Below are positions 24,345 to 33,460 of a stretch of DNA of 51,371 bases, piece after piece. The stretch's first letter is position 1, and every line of letters begins with the position of its first letter. Both the position numbers and the translations under genes were made by a program. The notes beneath the pieces are model-generated. The model saw nothing but the letters and a program-made list of their open reading frames with translations, made no database searches and had not been told where the DNA came from. The stretch comes from an uncultured Eubacteriales bacterium (lineage in GTDB: Bacteria; Bacillota; Clostridia; Christensenellales; Borkfalkiaceae), in contig CAJLXC010000001.1 of the NCBI GenBank assembly GCA_905210545.1, forward strand, positions 1 through 51,371, given 5' to 3'.

Positions 24345-24728
24345 TTAATAATCTTCCAAATCGGCGCGCGACGGTATATCCGGTACGGGCGGCGAACACG
24401 GATCGGGACAGCAACGCGGCTGCGGCGACGGCGGTTTGGGCGGATTCTGCGGTTTGTTAAGGTTTACGCTCGTTTCGCAGGTCTCTCCGCACCTTAAATC
24501 GACCAGAATCACGTCTCCGCCGATTTTAAGTATATTGCGTTCGGGGATAAACAAAGAATTTCTGTCGAAAAATTTCAGAAACCACCTTCTTTTGCGCACG
24601 GGAACGGTTATACCCGTCATCACCCCTTTGGGAAAGGACAAGGTAAGATCCGTAATTCTCCCGAAGCACCGCCCGTCGGCAACGTTCACGACGTCGCGTT
24701 TTCTTAATTGTTCATAAGAAAGATCCAT
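24345..24728 (-). CDS. YlmC/YmxH family sporulation protein with Pro/Cys-rich tail
   Basis: A 127-residue protein. Residues 1-83 form a PRC-barrel of the YlmC/YmxH type (MDLSYEQLRKRDVVNVADGR..FGRITDL, then FIPERNILKIGGDVILVDL). Typical members end near residue 85-90. Here a tail of about 40 residues is added, rich in Pro and Cys (NPPKPPSPQPRCCPDPCSPP). It lies next to sigG as in other spore formers. The ATG is preceded directly by TATAAT and 6 nt, without a ribosome site. The function in sporulation is undefined. Confidence 0.85.
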   Translation of the reverse strand: MDLSYEQLRKRDVVNVADGRCFGRITDLTLSFPKGVMTGITVPVRKRRWFLKFFDRNSLFIPERNILKIGGDVILVDLRCGETCETSVNLNKPQNPPKPPSPQPRCCPDPCSPPVPDIPSRADLEDY

Positions 24729-24734
24729 AGTATT

Positions 24735-24740
24735 ATTATA
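24735..24740 (-). promoter_or_regulatory. -10 element for a leaderless ymxH-like mRNA
   Basis: TATAAT on the minus strand is followed by AATACT and ATG at 24728. The -35 is poor for the housekeeping sigma. GAATAA, 15 nt, CATAATATA upstream could instead suit a sporulation sigma. Confidence 0.45.
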
Positions 24741-24805
24741 TTATGAACGCGCCCGTTCGGTTATTCTATTAAATTTTTAAGCTTATAGAAAAGTTTTGGA
24801 GATTG

Positions 24806-24846
24806 AAAAAACCGCCCGCTTTGGTTTTTTTAACCAAAGCGGGCGG
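24806..24846 (-). terminator. Terminator of sigG
   Basis: A 15-bp perfect stem (24812-24826 with 24832-24846, CCGCCCGCTTTGGTT) with a T run on the minus strand, 25 nt after the sigG stop. Confidence 0.88.
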
Positions 24847-24870
24847 GGTGTTTTTCAGACTTTATCTGAT

Positions 24871-25644
24871 TTATACCATAGAAATTGCGGAACGGATAGA
24901 CGATAACGCGTTTTTTTCGAGCCGCGAAACCTGCGCTTGCGAAAGTCCCACTTCGGAAGAAATTTCCGTCTGCGTTTTTCCCTCGTAATACCTTAAATAA
25001 ATAATCTTTTTTTCTCTGCCTTTCAGGCGCGATAAAGCGTTGTCGAGCGCGACCTTTTCCGTCCAGCTTTCGTCGGTGTTCTTTTCGTCGCCCAGCTGAT
25101 CGACGAGCAGCAGTTCGTCGCCGTTCTTGCTGTAAACGGGATCGTATAAAGACACCGTGTCGGAAATAGCGTCTAAACAATACGCTACTTCGGAAAGCGC
25201 GACGTGCATTTCGTCCGCGATTTTTTCAAGCGAAACCTCTTCGTCTTTTTTCTCCAACTCTTCACGCGTTTTAAGCGCGAGATAAGCGGTATCGCGTATC
25301 GAGCGGGAAATGCGGAGCGAGTTGCCGTCTCTTAAAAATCTTTTTATTTCGCCTATAATCATAGGCACGGCGTAAGTGGAAAATTTTACGCCGACGGACA
25401 AATCGAAGTTGTCTATCGCTTTGATAAGCCCTATCATCCCCGCCTGAAACACGTCGTCGGAATTAGCGCGTTTCGCCCAGAATCGTTTAATAACGGACAG
25501 CACGAGCCGCATATTCGCCACGGTAAATTCTTCGCGCGCGTTTTCGTCGCCCGCGGCTATTTTTTTGAGAAGCTCTACGGACTGTTTATAGGTTATTTTC
25601 GGAAGCGTGGAGGTATCCACGCCGCAAATCACGACCTTACTCAT
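24871..25644 (-). CDS. sigG: Sporulation sigma factor SigG
   Basis: A 257-residue late forespore sigma factor. The N terminus KVVICGVDTSTLPKI is characteristic of SigG. Region 2 has NMRLVLSVIKRFWAKRAN..DDVFQAGMIGLIKAIDNFD, and region 4 ends LRYYEGKTQTEISSEVGLSQ, then AQVSRLEKNAL. The AGGGGG ribosome site is 8 nt before the ATG. It lies downstream of sigE in the conserved order, separated by a 177-nt AT-rich gap where I could not assign a promoter with confidence. Confidence 0.97.
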   Translation of the reverse strand: MSKVVICGVDTSTLPKITYKQSVELLKKIAAGDENAREEFTVANMRLVLSVIKRFWAKRANSDDVFQAGMIGLIKAIDNFDLSVGVKFSTYAVPMIIGEIKRFLRDGNSLRISRSIRDTAYLALKTREELEKKDEEVSLEKIADEMHVALSEVAYCLDAISDTVSLYDPVYSKNGDELLLVDQLGDEKNTDESWTEKVALDNALSRLKGREKKIIYLRYYEGKTQTEISSEVGLSQAQVSRLEKNALSSIRSAISMV

Positions 25645-25821
25645 ACTATAATCCCCCTATGTAAAAGCGGAATAAATCGGGGATATTCGATAAGTATTAG
25701 CTTTATCGTAATTTTTATACACGGCGGTGTAAAAATTTTTCTCTCGTTTACGAAAAAAAAGGCGTGAATTTTCTCAAGCGAATACGTCGGGTTTTTAAGT
25801 TTTTTTAGTTTTTTTAAGGGT

Positions 25822-26529
25822 TTACACCATTTTGGCGAATTCTTTTTTAAGCCTTACGATAATCTTTTTTTCTAAACGAGAAATATAAGACTGCGATATG
25901 CCGAGCATATCGGCAACTTCTCTCTGCGTTTTCTCTTCTCCGCCGTTCAGACCGTAACGCATTTCCATAATCTCTTTTTCTCTTACGTTGAGTTTGGAAA
26001 GCGCTTCTTTAAGAAGCTCGCTTTCAACCCCGTTTTCTATCTTTTTATAAACCGCGTCGGAATCCGTTCCCATAACGTCCGCAAGCACCAGCTCGTTGCC
26101 GTCGCCGTCAACGTTGAGCGGCTCGTCGAAGGACACTTCGTTTTTCAGCTTTACCGTTCTCCTTAAATGCATTAAAATCTCGTTCTCTATGCACCGCGAG
26201 GCGAAAGTCGCGAGCTTGACGTTTTTCTCCGAAGAAAACGAGCCTACGGCTTTGATAAGCCCTATCGTGCCGACGGAAATAAGGTCGTCCAGATCCACGC
26301 CCGTATTCTGAAATCGCCGCGCTATGTATACGACGAGCCTTAAATTATGCTCTACCAGCTCGTCCTTTACGGCTTCGTTGCCGCTTTCGAGCTTTTTTAC
26401 GAGAGAAGCTTCTTCTTCCGCGGAAAAAGGCGACGGCAGAACCTCTCCGCCGTTTATGTATCTCAGCAGGTTTTCCGAAAAAGAAAACTTTTTAAGCAGT
26501 TTTTTAAGTTTTTCCAAAATCACGTTCAT
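25822..26529 (-). CDS. sigE: Sporulation sigma factor SigE
   Basis: A 235-residue mother-cell sigma factor made as a pro-protein. The N-terminal stretch before residue 27 is the likely pro-sequence, cleaved by SpoIIGA. Region 2 contains VVYIARRFQNTGVDLDDLIS and VGTIGLIKAVGSF; region 4 has MRYGLNGGEEKTQREVADML and GISQSYISRLEKKI. AAAGGAG precedes the ATG by about 9 nt. It follows spoIIGA by 33 nt, so the protease and its substrate share an operon. Confidence 0.97.
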   Translation of the reverse strand: MNVILEKLKKLLKKFSFSENLLRYINGGEVLPSPFSAEEEASLVKKLESGNEAVKDELVEHNLRLVVYIARRFQNTGVDLDDLISVGTIGLIKAVGSFSSEKNVKLATFASRCIENEILMHLRRTVKLKNEVSFDEPLNVDGDGNELVLADVMGTDSDAVYKKIENGVESELLKEALSKLNVREKEIMEMRYGLNGGEEKTQREVADMLGISQSYISRLEKKIIVRLKKEFAKMV

Positions 26530-26562
26530 CTACATATTCTCCTTTACCCGAAGCGAAGCGAT

Positions 26563-27363
26563 TCAGGCGGCGTTTGCCGCCATCAGCGCGGGGTGCAGTA
26601 TAACGTCGTATCCCGCGCCTAATCCCTTGTCCGCAACGCATACCGTAACGTTATTATATATATTCGGCAACCCGCCGTTATATATCTCTATTCTGTCAAG
26701 TTTAAAACAGATTTTGTTTTCCGCGCCGTTCACCGTCGCAACGACTATGCGCTTTATTCCCGCCGTTTTGCCGCCGCCCGTAAACACGAGCTTTTCGGCA
26801 AGTTTTTTTCCGCAGAAAATCACGGGGCTGTCTCCGTCGTAAACGCCGTTGCCCGTATCGAGAAAACCCGTGGCGGTTATTTCCGCATTGCCGTTTACGA
26901 GCTTTATTTCGTATAAAAACCCGCGCAGATCCTTGCGCCTGTAAATAAAGCTTACCGTTTCCGTAACCGCTTTGATGAGGACGAAAGCAGGCAGAATAAT
27001 CAGCGCAACGGAAGTTTCGGACGAATACGGAATGCCGAATATTTCGTAAACACCCGTAATCGCGCCGCCTGTTAAAAACGTCGTTCCCGCAAATACGGCG
27101 GAGGTAATCGCGTACTCTCGCGGGGAACGGTATTTTGCGCAGGCGAGAGTGAGCGTAACCCCGCATAAAAGCTTTACCGCGACGGTTAAAACCCGATAAT
27201 TTTCTAAAAGCGGATAAAAAAGCGCGACCGCCGCGCCGAAAAGAGCGCAAATAAAAAGCCTGCTTTTTTTCGCGGGTACGCCCGCGATTTTTAAAGAGGC
27301 TTTAAGAAGCAAATAGTCTATAACGAAATTGTCGATAATTACGTATTCGATATATACCGTCAT
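26563..27363 (-). CDS. spoIIGA: Sigma-E processing peptidase SpoIIGA
   Basis: A 266-residue membrane aspartic protease that activates pro-SigE at the sporulation septum. The ATG at 27363 is chosen because CGGAGG lies 5 nt before it; an upstream start at 27393 has none. The first half has about five membrane helices (start VYIEYVIIDNFVIDYLLLKA). The C-terminal half has the active-site motif FLDTGNG with the catalytic Asp. It is first in the spoIIGA-sigE operon. Confidence 0.95.
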   Translation of the reverse strand: MTVYIEYVIIDNFVIDYLLLKASLKIAGVPAKKSRLFICALFGAAVALFYPLLENYRVLTVAVKLLCGVTLTLACAKYRSPREYAITSAVFAGTTFLTGGAITGVYEIFGIPYSSETSVALIILPAFVLIKAVTETVSFIYRRKDLRGFLYEIKLVNGNAEITATGFLDTGNGVYDGDSPVIFCGKKLAEKLVFTGGGKTAGIKRIVVATVNGAENKICFKLDRIEIYNGGLPNIYNNVTVCVADKGLGAGYDVILHPALMAANAA

Positions 27364-27417
27364 ACCGCCTCCGTGTAACACAAAGCATAACACTAAAAGC
27401 GGCGCGATTTTTGATTG

Positions 27418-27450
27418 TTTATAGAATAAAGACCGAATAATTTGTCGATA
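27418..27450 (-). promoter_or_regulatory. Candidate Spo0A-type promoter of spoIIGA
   Basis: TTTGTCGATA at 27441-27450 resembles a Spo0A box (TGTCGAA core). On the minus strand it overlaps a poor -35 TCGACA (27443-27448), a 19-bp spacer and TATAAA (27418-27423). In Bacillus the spoIIG promoter also has Spo0A boxes at the -35 and a long spacer. Confidence 0.4.
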
Positions 27451-27453
27451 TAC

Positions 27454-28143
27454 TTATTTTTCGAAATATTCTTTGAGTTTTGGGAAAAACTCGGACGGCT
27501 CGAACGCTTTGTCGAGAAGCCCGGAGCAAAGTCCTATAAGCCCGCCGTTGACGAGCGTGATGACGAGCGTTCCCCAGCCGACGCCTTTAAGCGCGCCGAA
27601 AAAACAGAACGACATTATAACCGCGATAACGAGAGAGCCTATATCGAAACAGGTCTTAAACAGCGATTTTTTTATATTGTACCGTTCAGAAACGCCTTTG
27701 ACGAAATAGTCGTTCACCTGAGGCGGAAAATACGCGAAAAAATACAGCGCGACCGCGAACGCGGTGATAAGTTCGCCTACAACGAAAAACAAAACGCGAA
27801 GCCACGTATCCATACTGCCGGGGGCGGTTACGGTCGGATCGAATATCGGAATTTTGCGCCATAAGTCAAGCGCAAGCCCGTATATAAGGCAGGATATAAA
27901 GGCGAACAGATAAGATAATCTGAATCTCCGCATTATAATGCAGAACGCGATAAACAAAATCCCCTGCACCACGTATTCCGCCTGACCGAAAGAAAGTCCG
28001 TCCGCGTAAAGACTGAGTACGTAAGCCGGAGCGACGACCATAGATATTCCGAAATCCGCCGCCGCGACCATAGCGACCGCGAGCGAAAGAAGCGCCGTTG
28101 CCAGAATATACGCCGTTTCTCCGTGAAGCTTTAATTTTTTCAT
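27454..28143 (-). CDS. YczE/YyaS/YitT-like membrane protein (DUF6198)
   Basis: A 229-residue membrane protein with five or six helices (TAYILATALLSLAVAMVAAA near the start; LFFVVGELITAFAVALYFFA in the middle). The pattern ADFGISMVVAPAYVLSLY and the late GLCSGLLDKAF match the DUF6198 branch of YitT-like proteins. Function is unknown; transport is possible. It follows hemW by 15 nt and is the last gene of lepA-hemW-DUF6198. Confidence 0.8.
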   Translation of the reverse strand: MKKLKLHGETAYILATALLSLAVAMVAAADFGISMVVAPAYVLSLYADGLSFGQAEYVVQGILFIAFCIIMRRFRLSYLFAFISCLIYGLALDLWRKIPIFDPTVTAPGSMDTWLRVLFFVVGELITAFAVALYFFAYFPPQVNDYFVKGVSERYNIKKSLFKTCFDIGSLVIAVIMSFCFFGALKGVGWGTLVITLVNGGLIGLCSGLLDKAFEPSEFFPKLKEYFEK

Positions 28144-28158
28144 AAGTAATATATCCCG

Positions 28159-29271
28159 TCAGCCTTTCATAAATTCCAGAATGATATCGTTCTGAACGTA
28201 AAGATAGTCGTCTTTTATTTTCAGAACGTCGCCGTCTCTTTCGAGATACCTGCCTTTTTTATCGAGGGCGGCTTTATATTTTTCGTCGAAATCCGCGCCG
28301 AACGTTTCGTTGAATTTTTTCACGTTCATACCTTCCGCGGTGCGGAGCGCGAGCATAATAAACTCGAATTCCGCGTCGTCGCCCTCTATTACGTCGGAAG
28401 AAATTTCCGGCGATTTGTTATAAATGACGGCGTTCATATACTCGTCTACGGAAAAAGTGTTGGTAAACCTTCTCCCGTTCATAAACGAAGACGCCGAAAC
28501 GCCCGCCCCGATATATTCGCCGCGCCGCCAGTAATTTAAGTTATGTCTGCTCTCGAACCCTTTTTTTGCGAAGTTAGACACCTCGTAACGATAAAAGCCC
28601 TTTTCCTTGAGATAGGCGCGGATATCGTCGTAGATATCCGCCACCTCATCGTCGGATAAAAGCTCGCCGTTTAAATAATCCGTGTATATGGGTGTGCCGA
28701 CTTCGGGCGTGAGCGCGTAGACGGAAATATGACTTACGCCGCCCGCGATGGCGAGATCGGCGGTCTTTCTCACCTGCTCCGCGGTCTGCCCGTGAAGACC
28801 TATAAGAATATCCGCGCTGAAATTTTCGCCTTTAAGCATTTTCGCGCACAGCAAAAAATCTTTGGCGGTATGTATACGATTAAGGCGTTTAAGCTGTTCG
28901 TCGTACCCCGTTTGCAAGCCCACCGAAAAACGGTTTATGCCCGCGTCTTTATATAGTTTTATTTTATCCTCGTCCACCGTTCCGGGATTAAGCTCTATCG
29001 TGATTTCGGGGTTTTCCGCGAGATTAAAGCATTTTTTAACCTGTTTAATCGCCCCGACGATATAGCTTGCGGGTACGACGGACGGCGTTCCGCCGCCCAC
29101 GTAAACCGTGTCGAAAACCTTGTCTTTATACTTTAAGCCTTGCCCGCGCAGCTCCCTGTACAGACAGGCGAAATAGCTTTCCGCTTTGCCGATTTCTTTC
29201 GGGTACGACGCAAAATCGCAATACGTGCATTTGCTTTTGCAAAACGGCACGTGAATATATATTCCGCTCAA
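28159..29271 (-). CDS. hemW: HemW-like radical SAM protein
   Basis: A 370-residue radical SAM enzyme. The 4Fe-4S motif is Cys11-x3-Cys15-x2-Cys18 (CKSKCTYC), preceded by IYIHVPF. GGGTPSVVP and ELNPGTVD follow. The C-terminal HemW domain has NYWRRGEYIGAGVSASSF. HemW proteins are heme chaperones, often misannotated as coproporphyrinogen III oxidase. The start codon is TTG with AAGGAG upstream. It lies 14 nt after lepA, a common pairing in Firmicutes. Confidence 0.93.
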   Translation of the reverse strand: MSGIYIHVPFCKSKCTYCDFASYPKEIGKAESYFACLYRELRGQGLKYKDKVFDTVYVGGGTPSVVPASYIVGAIKQVKKCFNLAENPEITIELNPGTVDEDKIKLYKDAGINRFSVGLQTGYDEQLKRLNRIHTAKDFLLCAKMLKGENFSADILIGLHGQTAEQVRKTADLAIAGGVSHISVYALTPEVGTPIYTDYLNGELLSDDEVADIYDDIRAYLKEKGFYRYEVSNFAKKGFESRHNLNYWRRGEYIGAGVSASSFMNGRRFTNTFSVDEYMNAVIYNKSPEISSDVIEGDDAEFEFIMLALRTAEGMNVKKFNETFGADFDEKYKAALDKKGRYLERDGDVLKIKDDYLYVQNDIILEFMKG

Positions 29272-29285
29272 ACCTTTCCCGCTCC

Positions 29286-31097
29286 TTATTTGTCGTTATC
29301 CGTTTTAAGAATTTCGATAAACGCTTCCGACGGAATTTCAACCGATCCGATAGAACGCATCTTCTTTTTGCCCTCTTTCTGTTTTTCGAGAAGCTTTTTC
29401 TTTCTCGTGACGTCGCCGCCGTAGCACTTGGCGAGAACGTCTTTTCTATAAGCCTTGACCGTTTCTCTCGCGATTATCTTTCCGCCGACTGCCGCCTGAA
29501 TAGGTATTTCGAACATCTGGCGCGGAATAACGTCTTTAAGGCGTTCCGCAATCTGCCGACCGCGCTCGTAAGCCTTGTCTTTATGCACTATTATAGAGAG
29601 CGCGTCGCACACGTCGCCGTTTAAAAGCATATCGAGCTTTACGAGATCGCTTTTTTCGTAGCCCGCTATTTCGTAATCGAGAGAAGCGTAGCCCTTGGTT
29701 CTCGATTTAAGCTGGTCGAAAAAGTCGTATATGATTTCGTTAAGCGGCAGAGTGTATTTGAGCTGAACGCGCCTTTTATCGAGATATACCATATCCTTAT
29801 AAACGCCGCGCTTGAATTGACACAATTCCATAATGGGTCCCACGAATTCCGGCGGGGTGAATATCTGCGCGTTTATTATAGGCTCTTCCATATACGCTAT
29901 TTCGGTAACGGGCGGCAGGTGCGTGGGGTTTTCCACGACAAGCATAGTCCCGTCCGTCTTGTACACCTTATACGAAACGGAAGGCGCGGTGGTTATGATT
30001 TCGAGATTGAATTCGCGTTCTATTCTTTCCTGAATAACGTCCATATGCAGCAATCCCAAAAACCCGCATCTGAATCCGAAGCCGAGCGCAACGGAATTAT
30101 CCGGTTCTATCGATAAAGCCGCGTCGTTGAGCTTTAGTTTTAAAAGCGCGTCTTTAAGGTCGTTATATTTGCTGCCGTCAAGCGGGAACACGCCCGAAAA
30201 CACCATAGGAAGCGCTTTTTTATAGCCGGGCAGCGGCTCTTTCGCGGGGTTTTCCGCATCGGTTATCGTGTCTCCGACTTCGGTATCTTCTATACTCTTT
30301 ACGCTTGCGGCTATATAACCGACCTCCCCTGCGGAAAGCTCCGCCGTCGGCAGCATTTTAGGCGAAAACACGCCCACTTCCGTCACCGTAAACGTCTTGC
30401 CGGACATAAAGGTCTTGATTTTAGAGCCTACTTTAACGCAACCGTCTTTAACCCTGACGAAACAAATAACGCCCTTAAAATTATCGTAAAAACTGTCGAA
30501 TATGAGAGCTTTAAGCGGCGCGTTCGGATCGCCGTCCGGCGCGGGAATCTTCTTTACTATTTCCTCGAGAACCCGATCGACGTTAAGCCCCGATTTGGCG
30601 GAAATACGCGGCGCGTCCGACGCGTCTATTCCGAGAATTGTTTCTATCTCTTCCGCAGCGCCCTCGGGATCGGCGGAAGCCAGATCCATTTTATTGATAA
30701 CGGGCATAATTTCGAGATCGTTGTCTATTGCGAGATACGCGTTTGCAAGCGTTTGCGCCTGCACGCCCTGCGTCGCGTCCACGATTAAAATCGCACCCTC
30801 GCACGCTTTTAAAGAACGCGATACTTCGTAAGTGAAGTCCACGTGCCCCGGCGTATCGATAAGGTTAAAAACGTATTCTTCGCCGTCTTTCGCTTTATAA
30901 AACATTCTCACGGGCGTAAGCTTTATGGTAATGCCGCGTTCGCGCTCTAAATCCATAGAGTCCAAAAGCTGTTCTTCCATATCGCGCTCCGAAACCTGCC
31001 CCGTCATTTCCATAAGTCTGTCCGCGAGCGTGCTTTTGCCGTGATCGATATGCGCCACTATACAAAAATTTCTTATTTTTTTCTGATCTATAGACAT
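29286..31097 (-). CDS. lepA: Elongation factor 4 (LepA)
   Basis: A 603-residue ribosomal back-translocase GTPase. The ATG at 31097 is chosen because the family begins there (IRNFCIVAHIDHGKSTLADR); an in-frame ATG at 31181 would add 28 unrelated residues. G1 AHIDHGKST is at 15-23, G3 is DTPGHVDF, G4 is NKMD. The LepA-specific C-terminal domain ends with SIGSVEIPSEAFIEILK. Only a weak ribosome site is visible. Confidence 0.96.
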   Translation of the reverse strand: MSIDQKKIRNFCIVAHIDHGKSTLADRLMEMTGQVSERDMEEQLLDSMDLERERGITIKLTPVRMFYKAKDGEEYVFNLIDTPGHVDFTYEVSRSLKACEGAILIVDATQGVQAQTLANAYLAIDNDLEIMPVINKMDLASADPEGAAEEIETILGIDASDAPRISAKSGLNVDRVLEEIVKKIPAPDGDPNAPLKALIFDSFYDNFKGVICFVRVKDGCVKVGSKIKTFMSGKTFTVTEVGVFSPKMLPTAELSAGEVGYIAASVKSIEDTEVGDTITDAENPAKEPLPGYKKALPMVFSGVFPLDGSKYNDLKDALLKLKLNDAALSIEPDNSVALGFGFRCGFLGLLHMDVIQERIEREFNLEIITTAPSVSYKVYKTDGTMLVVENPTHLPPVTEIAYMEEPIINAQIFTPPEFVGPIMELCQFKRGVYKDMVYLDKRRVQLKYTLPLNEIIYDFFDQLKSRTKGYASLDYEIAGYEKSDLVKLDMLLNGDVCDALSIIVHKDKAYERGRQIAERLKDVIPRQMFEIPIQAAVGGKIIARETVKAYRKDVLAKCYGGDVTRKKKLLEKQKEGKKKMRSIGSVEIPSEAFIEILKTDNDK

Positions 31098-31223
31098 ATA
31101 TTTACCCGTTTTGTGATACAATGAATAAAAAAGAACGACAACGCCGCGCTTTTTTATAGCGTTTACCATACAAGTATACATTATCGGCGTTATTTTTGCA
31201 AGTAAATTAAAATCGGAGTTGAC

Positions 31224-31949
31224 ATGAGAATAACCAAAGACAGTTTTTTATTGAATAAACCCATAGCGCACCGCGGACTTTGGGGCAACGGCGTTACCGA
31301 AAACTCTTTATCCGCCTATCTGAAAGCCGCCGAACGCGGCTATCCGATAGAAATAGACCTGTACCTTTCAAAAGACGGCGAACTGTTCTCTTTTCACGAC
31401 AAAACCCTGCTAAGAATGACGGGAGAAAAGGGCTTTATTTACGACAAAACCGCCGCCGAACTGAAAAAATTAAGACTTAAAGGAACGGACGAAACCATTC
31501 CGACCTTCGACGAGGTTTTAAGAATAACCGAAGGCAAAATCCCCCTGCTCGTCGAAATAAAAAATCAACCCGATAAAACGGTAGTCGATAAAACCGTGGC
31601 GAGGCTTAAAAGCTATCGCGGCGAATTTGCGGTTCAGAGCTTTAACCCGTTTTATATCGCCCGCGTAAAAAAACTCGCGCCCGAATTTATCCGCGGAATT
31701 CTCGCCACCGACGACGAAAACGACCTTAAAAAAGAAAACCCCGTTACGCGGTTCGTCATAAAAAACATGCCGCTCAACGGATTTATTAAGCCCGATTTTA
31801 TCAGCTATCATTATTCGGGCGTGCCGCTCCCCCGAAAAAAGACCAAAGACAAAGCCGTGCTTTGCTGGACGGTTACTTCGCAAAAAATCTACGACGGGAT
31901 AAAACCTTTTTGCGACAATATTATTTTTGAAGAATTTATTCCCGAATAA
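31224..31949 (+). CDS. Glycerophosphodiester phosphodiesterase
   Basis: A 241-residue TIM-barrel GDPD that releases glycerol-3-phosphate from glycerophosphodiesters. Catalytic and metal residues are His16-Arg17 (IAHRGLWG), Glu43 and Asp45 (EIDLYLSKDGELFSFHD), His58, and the later Glu in LLVEIKN. There is no signal peptide, so it is cytoplasmic. GGAG sits 9 nt before the ATG. Single gene, divergent from lepA and convergent with the MATE gene. Confidence 0.92.
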   Translation: MRITKDSFLLNKPIAHRGLWGNGVTENSLSAYLKAAERGYPIEIDLYLSKDGELFSFHDKTLLRMTGEKGFIYDKTAAELKKLRLKGTDETIPTFDEVLRITEGKIPLLVEIKNQPDKTVVDKTVARLKSYRGEFAVQSFNPFYIARVKKLAPEFIRGILATDDENDLKKENPVTRFVIKNMPLNGFIKPDFISYHYSGVPLPRKKTKDKAVLCWTVTSQKIYDGIKPFCDNIIFEEFIPE

Positions 31950-31978
31950 TAAATAATTATCGAAATTGAAAAGGAAAC

Positions 31979-32010
31979 AAGGAAACGCCGCTAAACAGCG
32001 GCGCTTCCTT
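31979..32010. terminator. Bidirectional terminator, GDPD/MATE
   Basis: A 14-bp stem with one mismatch (AAGGAAACGCCGCT with AGCGGCGCTTCCTT) and AAAC loop lies between convergent genes. A T-rich run follows on the plus side. It overlaps the MATE stop codon. Confidence 0.75.
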
Positions 32011-33400
32011 TATTTTCTTCTTTTATTTCTCCGTCCGCGGCGGGAGCTCCCGCCGTGAAGTTTCCGGTAACTTTTTTATAAGCGTAAATAAAGTATATTA
32101 TTTCCGCTATCGCGGTTATCGTCCAGGAACAGCTGTACAAAAGATATATAGAAGTTATCGTCCTGAATTTTGCGAAAATCGTGAGAATCCAGACCACCCT
32201 GAAAACGCACGAACCCATTATAACTATAATCGTGGAAACGACGGTTTTACCTAATCCTCGCGACGCGGATATCGTAGTATCCATAAACGCCGAGATGCAA
32301 TAAGAAAAGCCCATTATTTTAAGCCTTGCCATACCTTCCTGCATAACGGCGGGGTCGTCCGTGAATATGGATAAAAACCCTTTGCCGAAAAGAACAAGTC
32401 CGCCGCCTAAAACCGCGCCGACCGCAAACGAGTAAATCGTGCATATGAGATAGCTGCGGAGAATTCTTTTCTTGTTTCCCGCGCCGAAATTCTGACCGAT
32501 AAAGCTCGAACAGGCTATGTAGAACGCGTCCATCAACTGGTAAACGAGCGCGTCCGAGTTAGTCGCCGCGGAATTGCCTTCTACCACGACCGACGGGAAA
32601 GTGTTTACCGCCGACTGAATAAACAGGTTGGCTATATTGAAGATAGAATTCTGAAAGCTTGCGGGAAGCCCCAGCGCAAGCATTGTTTTCGCCTTGTCGC
32701 CGTGAATTTTAAGCGCGCCGAAGGATAGCTTGCAATCGCCGTTTTCGCGGAACAACGCCGCTATTACGAGTATCGCGGACACGTATTGCGAGATGATACT
32801 CGCGAGAGCCACTCCCGCAACGTCCATTTTAAAAACGATTACGAAAAACAGGTTAAGCCCCACGTTAAGAACGCCCGCTATAAAAAGATACAACAGCGGT
32901 TTTTTGGTATTGCCTATTGCGCTGAAAGTTCCGTTTCCGAAATTGTAGAGCGCGACCGCGGGCATACCGAGCATATAAATCTTAAGGTACGTATTCGCGC
33001 CGCCGATGAGGTCGGCTTTCGTGCCGAGAAGTCTTAAAAAAGCGTTTGCGGTAAAAAATCCCGCCACAGCGAGCAGAATACCTATAAAAAGACTTATTAA
33101 AGCGGAAGTATGCACCGATTCTTTAAGGTTCTTTTTATCCCCCGCGCCGAAAAACTTTGCAACGATAACGTTTACGCCGCTGCCTATACCGATGAGTATT
33201 CCCGTGTAGAGATTTACGAGAATAGTGGTAGATCCGACCGCGCCGATCGCCTTTGATCCCGATTCCGAAAACCGCCCCACTACGGCTATGTCGGACATAT
33301 TAAACAAAACCTGTAACAGGTTAGACGCCATAAGCGGTATTCCGAAAAGCAAAATCTGCTTCCAGAGATTACCGCTCGTCAATTTCTTTTCTATTACCAT
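31991..33400 (-). CDS. MATE family efflux transporter
   Basis: About 469 residues with 12 predicted membrane helices. The ATG at 33400 fits the family start (TSGNLWKQILLFGIPLMASN). Typical MATE features: LLQVLFNMSDIAVVGRF in helix 2, and the repeated half beginning around FGALKIHGDKAKTMLALGLP. It is close to the DinF/NorM-like Clostridia group. The substrate is unknown; cationic drugs or metabolites are typical. It follows tex by about 60 nt and is probably the last gene of rarA-tex-MATE. Confidence 0.92.
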   Translation of the reverse strand: MVIEKKLTSGNLWKQILLFGIPLMASNLLQVLFNMSDIAVVGRFSESGSKAIGAVGSTTILVNLYTGILIGIGSGVNVIVAKFFGAGDKKNLKESVHTSALISLFIGILLAVAGFFTANAFLRLLGTKADLIGGANTYLKIYMLGMPAVALYNFGNGTFSAIGNTKKPLLYLFIAGVLNVGLNLFFVIVFKMDVAGVALASIISQYVSAILVIAALFRENGDCKLSFGALKIHGDKAKTMLALGLPASFQNSIFNIANLFIQSAVNTFPSVVVEGNSAATNSDALVYQLMDAFYIACSSFIGQNFGAGNKKRILRSYLICTIYSFAVGAVLGGGLVLFGKGFLSIFTDDPAVMQEGMARLKIMGFSYCISAFMDTTISASRGLGKTVVSTIIVIMGSCVFRVVWILTIFAKFRTITSIYLLYSCSWTITAIAEIIYFIYAYKKVTGNFTAGAPAADGEIKEENKGSAAV

Positions 33401-33460
33401 AACGCCTATTATTAAAACCAAAACGTTTTGTTAAGATCGGCGGGATTGTATCTACGGAAT

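Noticed and set aside
22514..24460. Long plus-strand frames opposite the EF-G-like gene
   Set aside because: Antisense shadows; no ribosome sites or domains, and they cover a full-length conserved gene.
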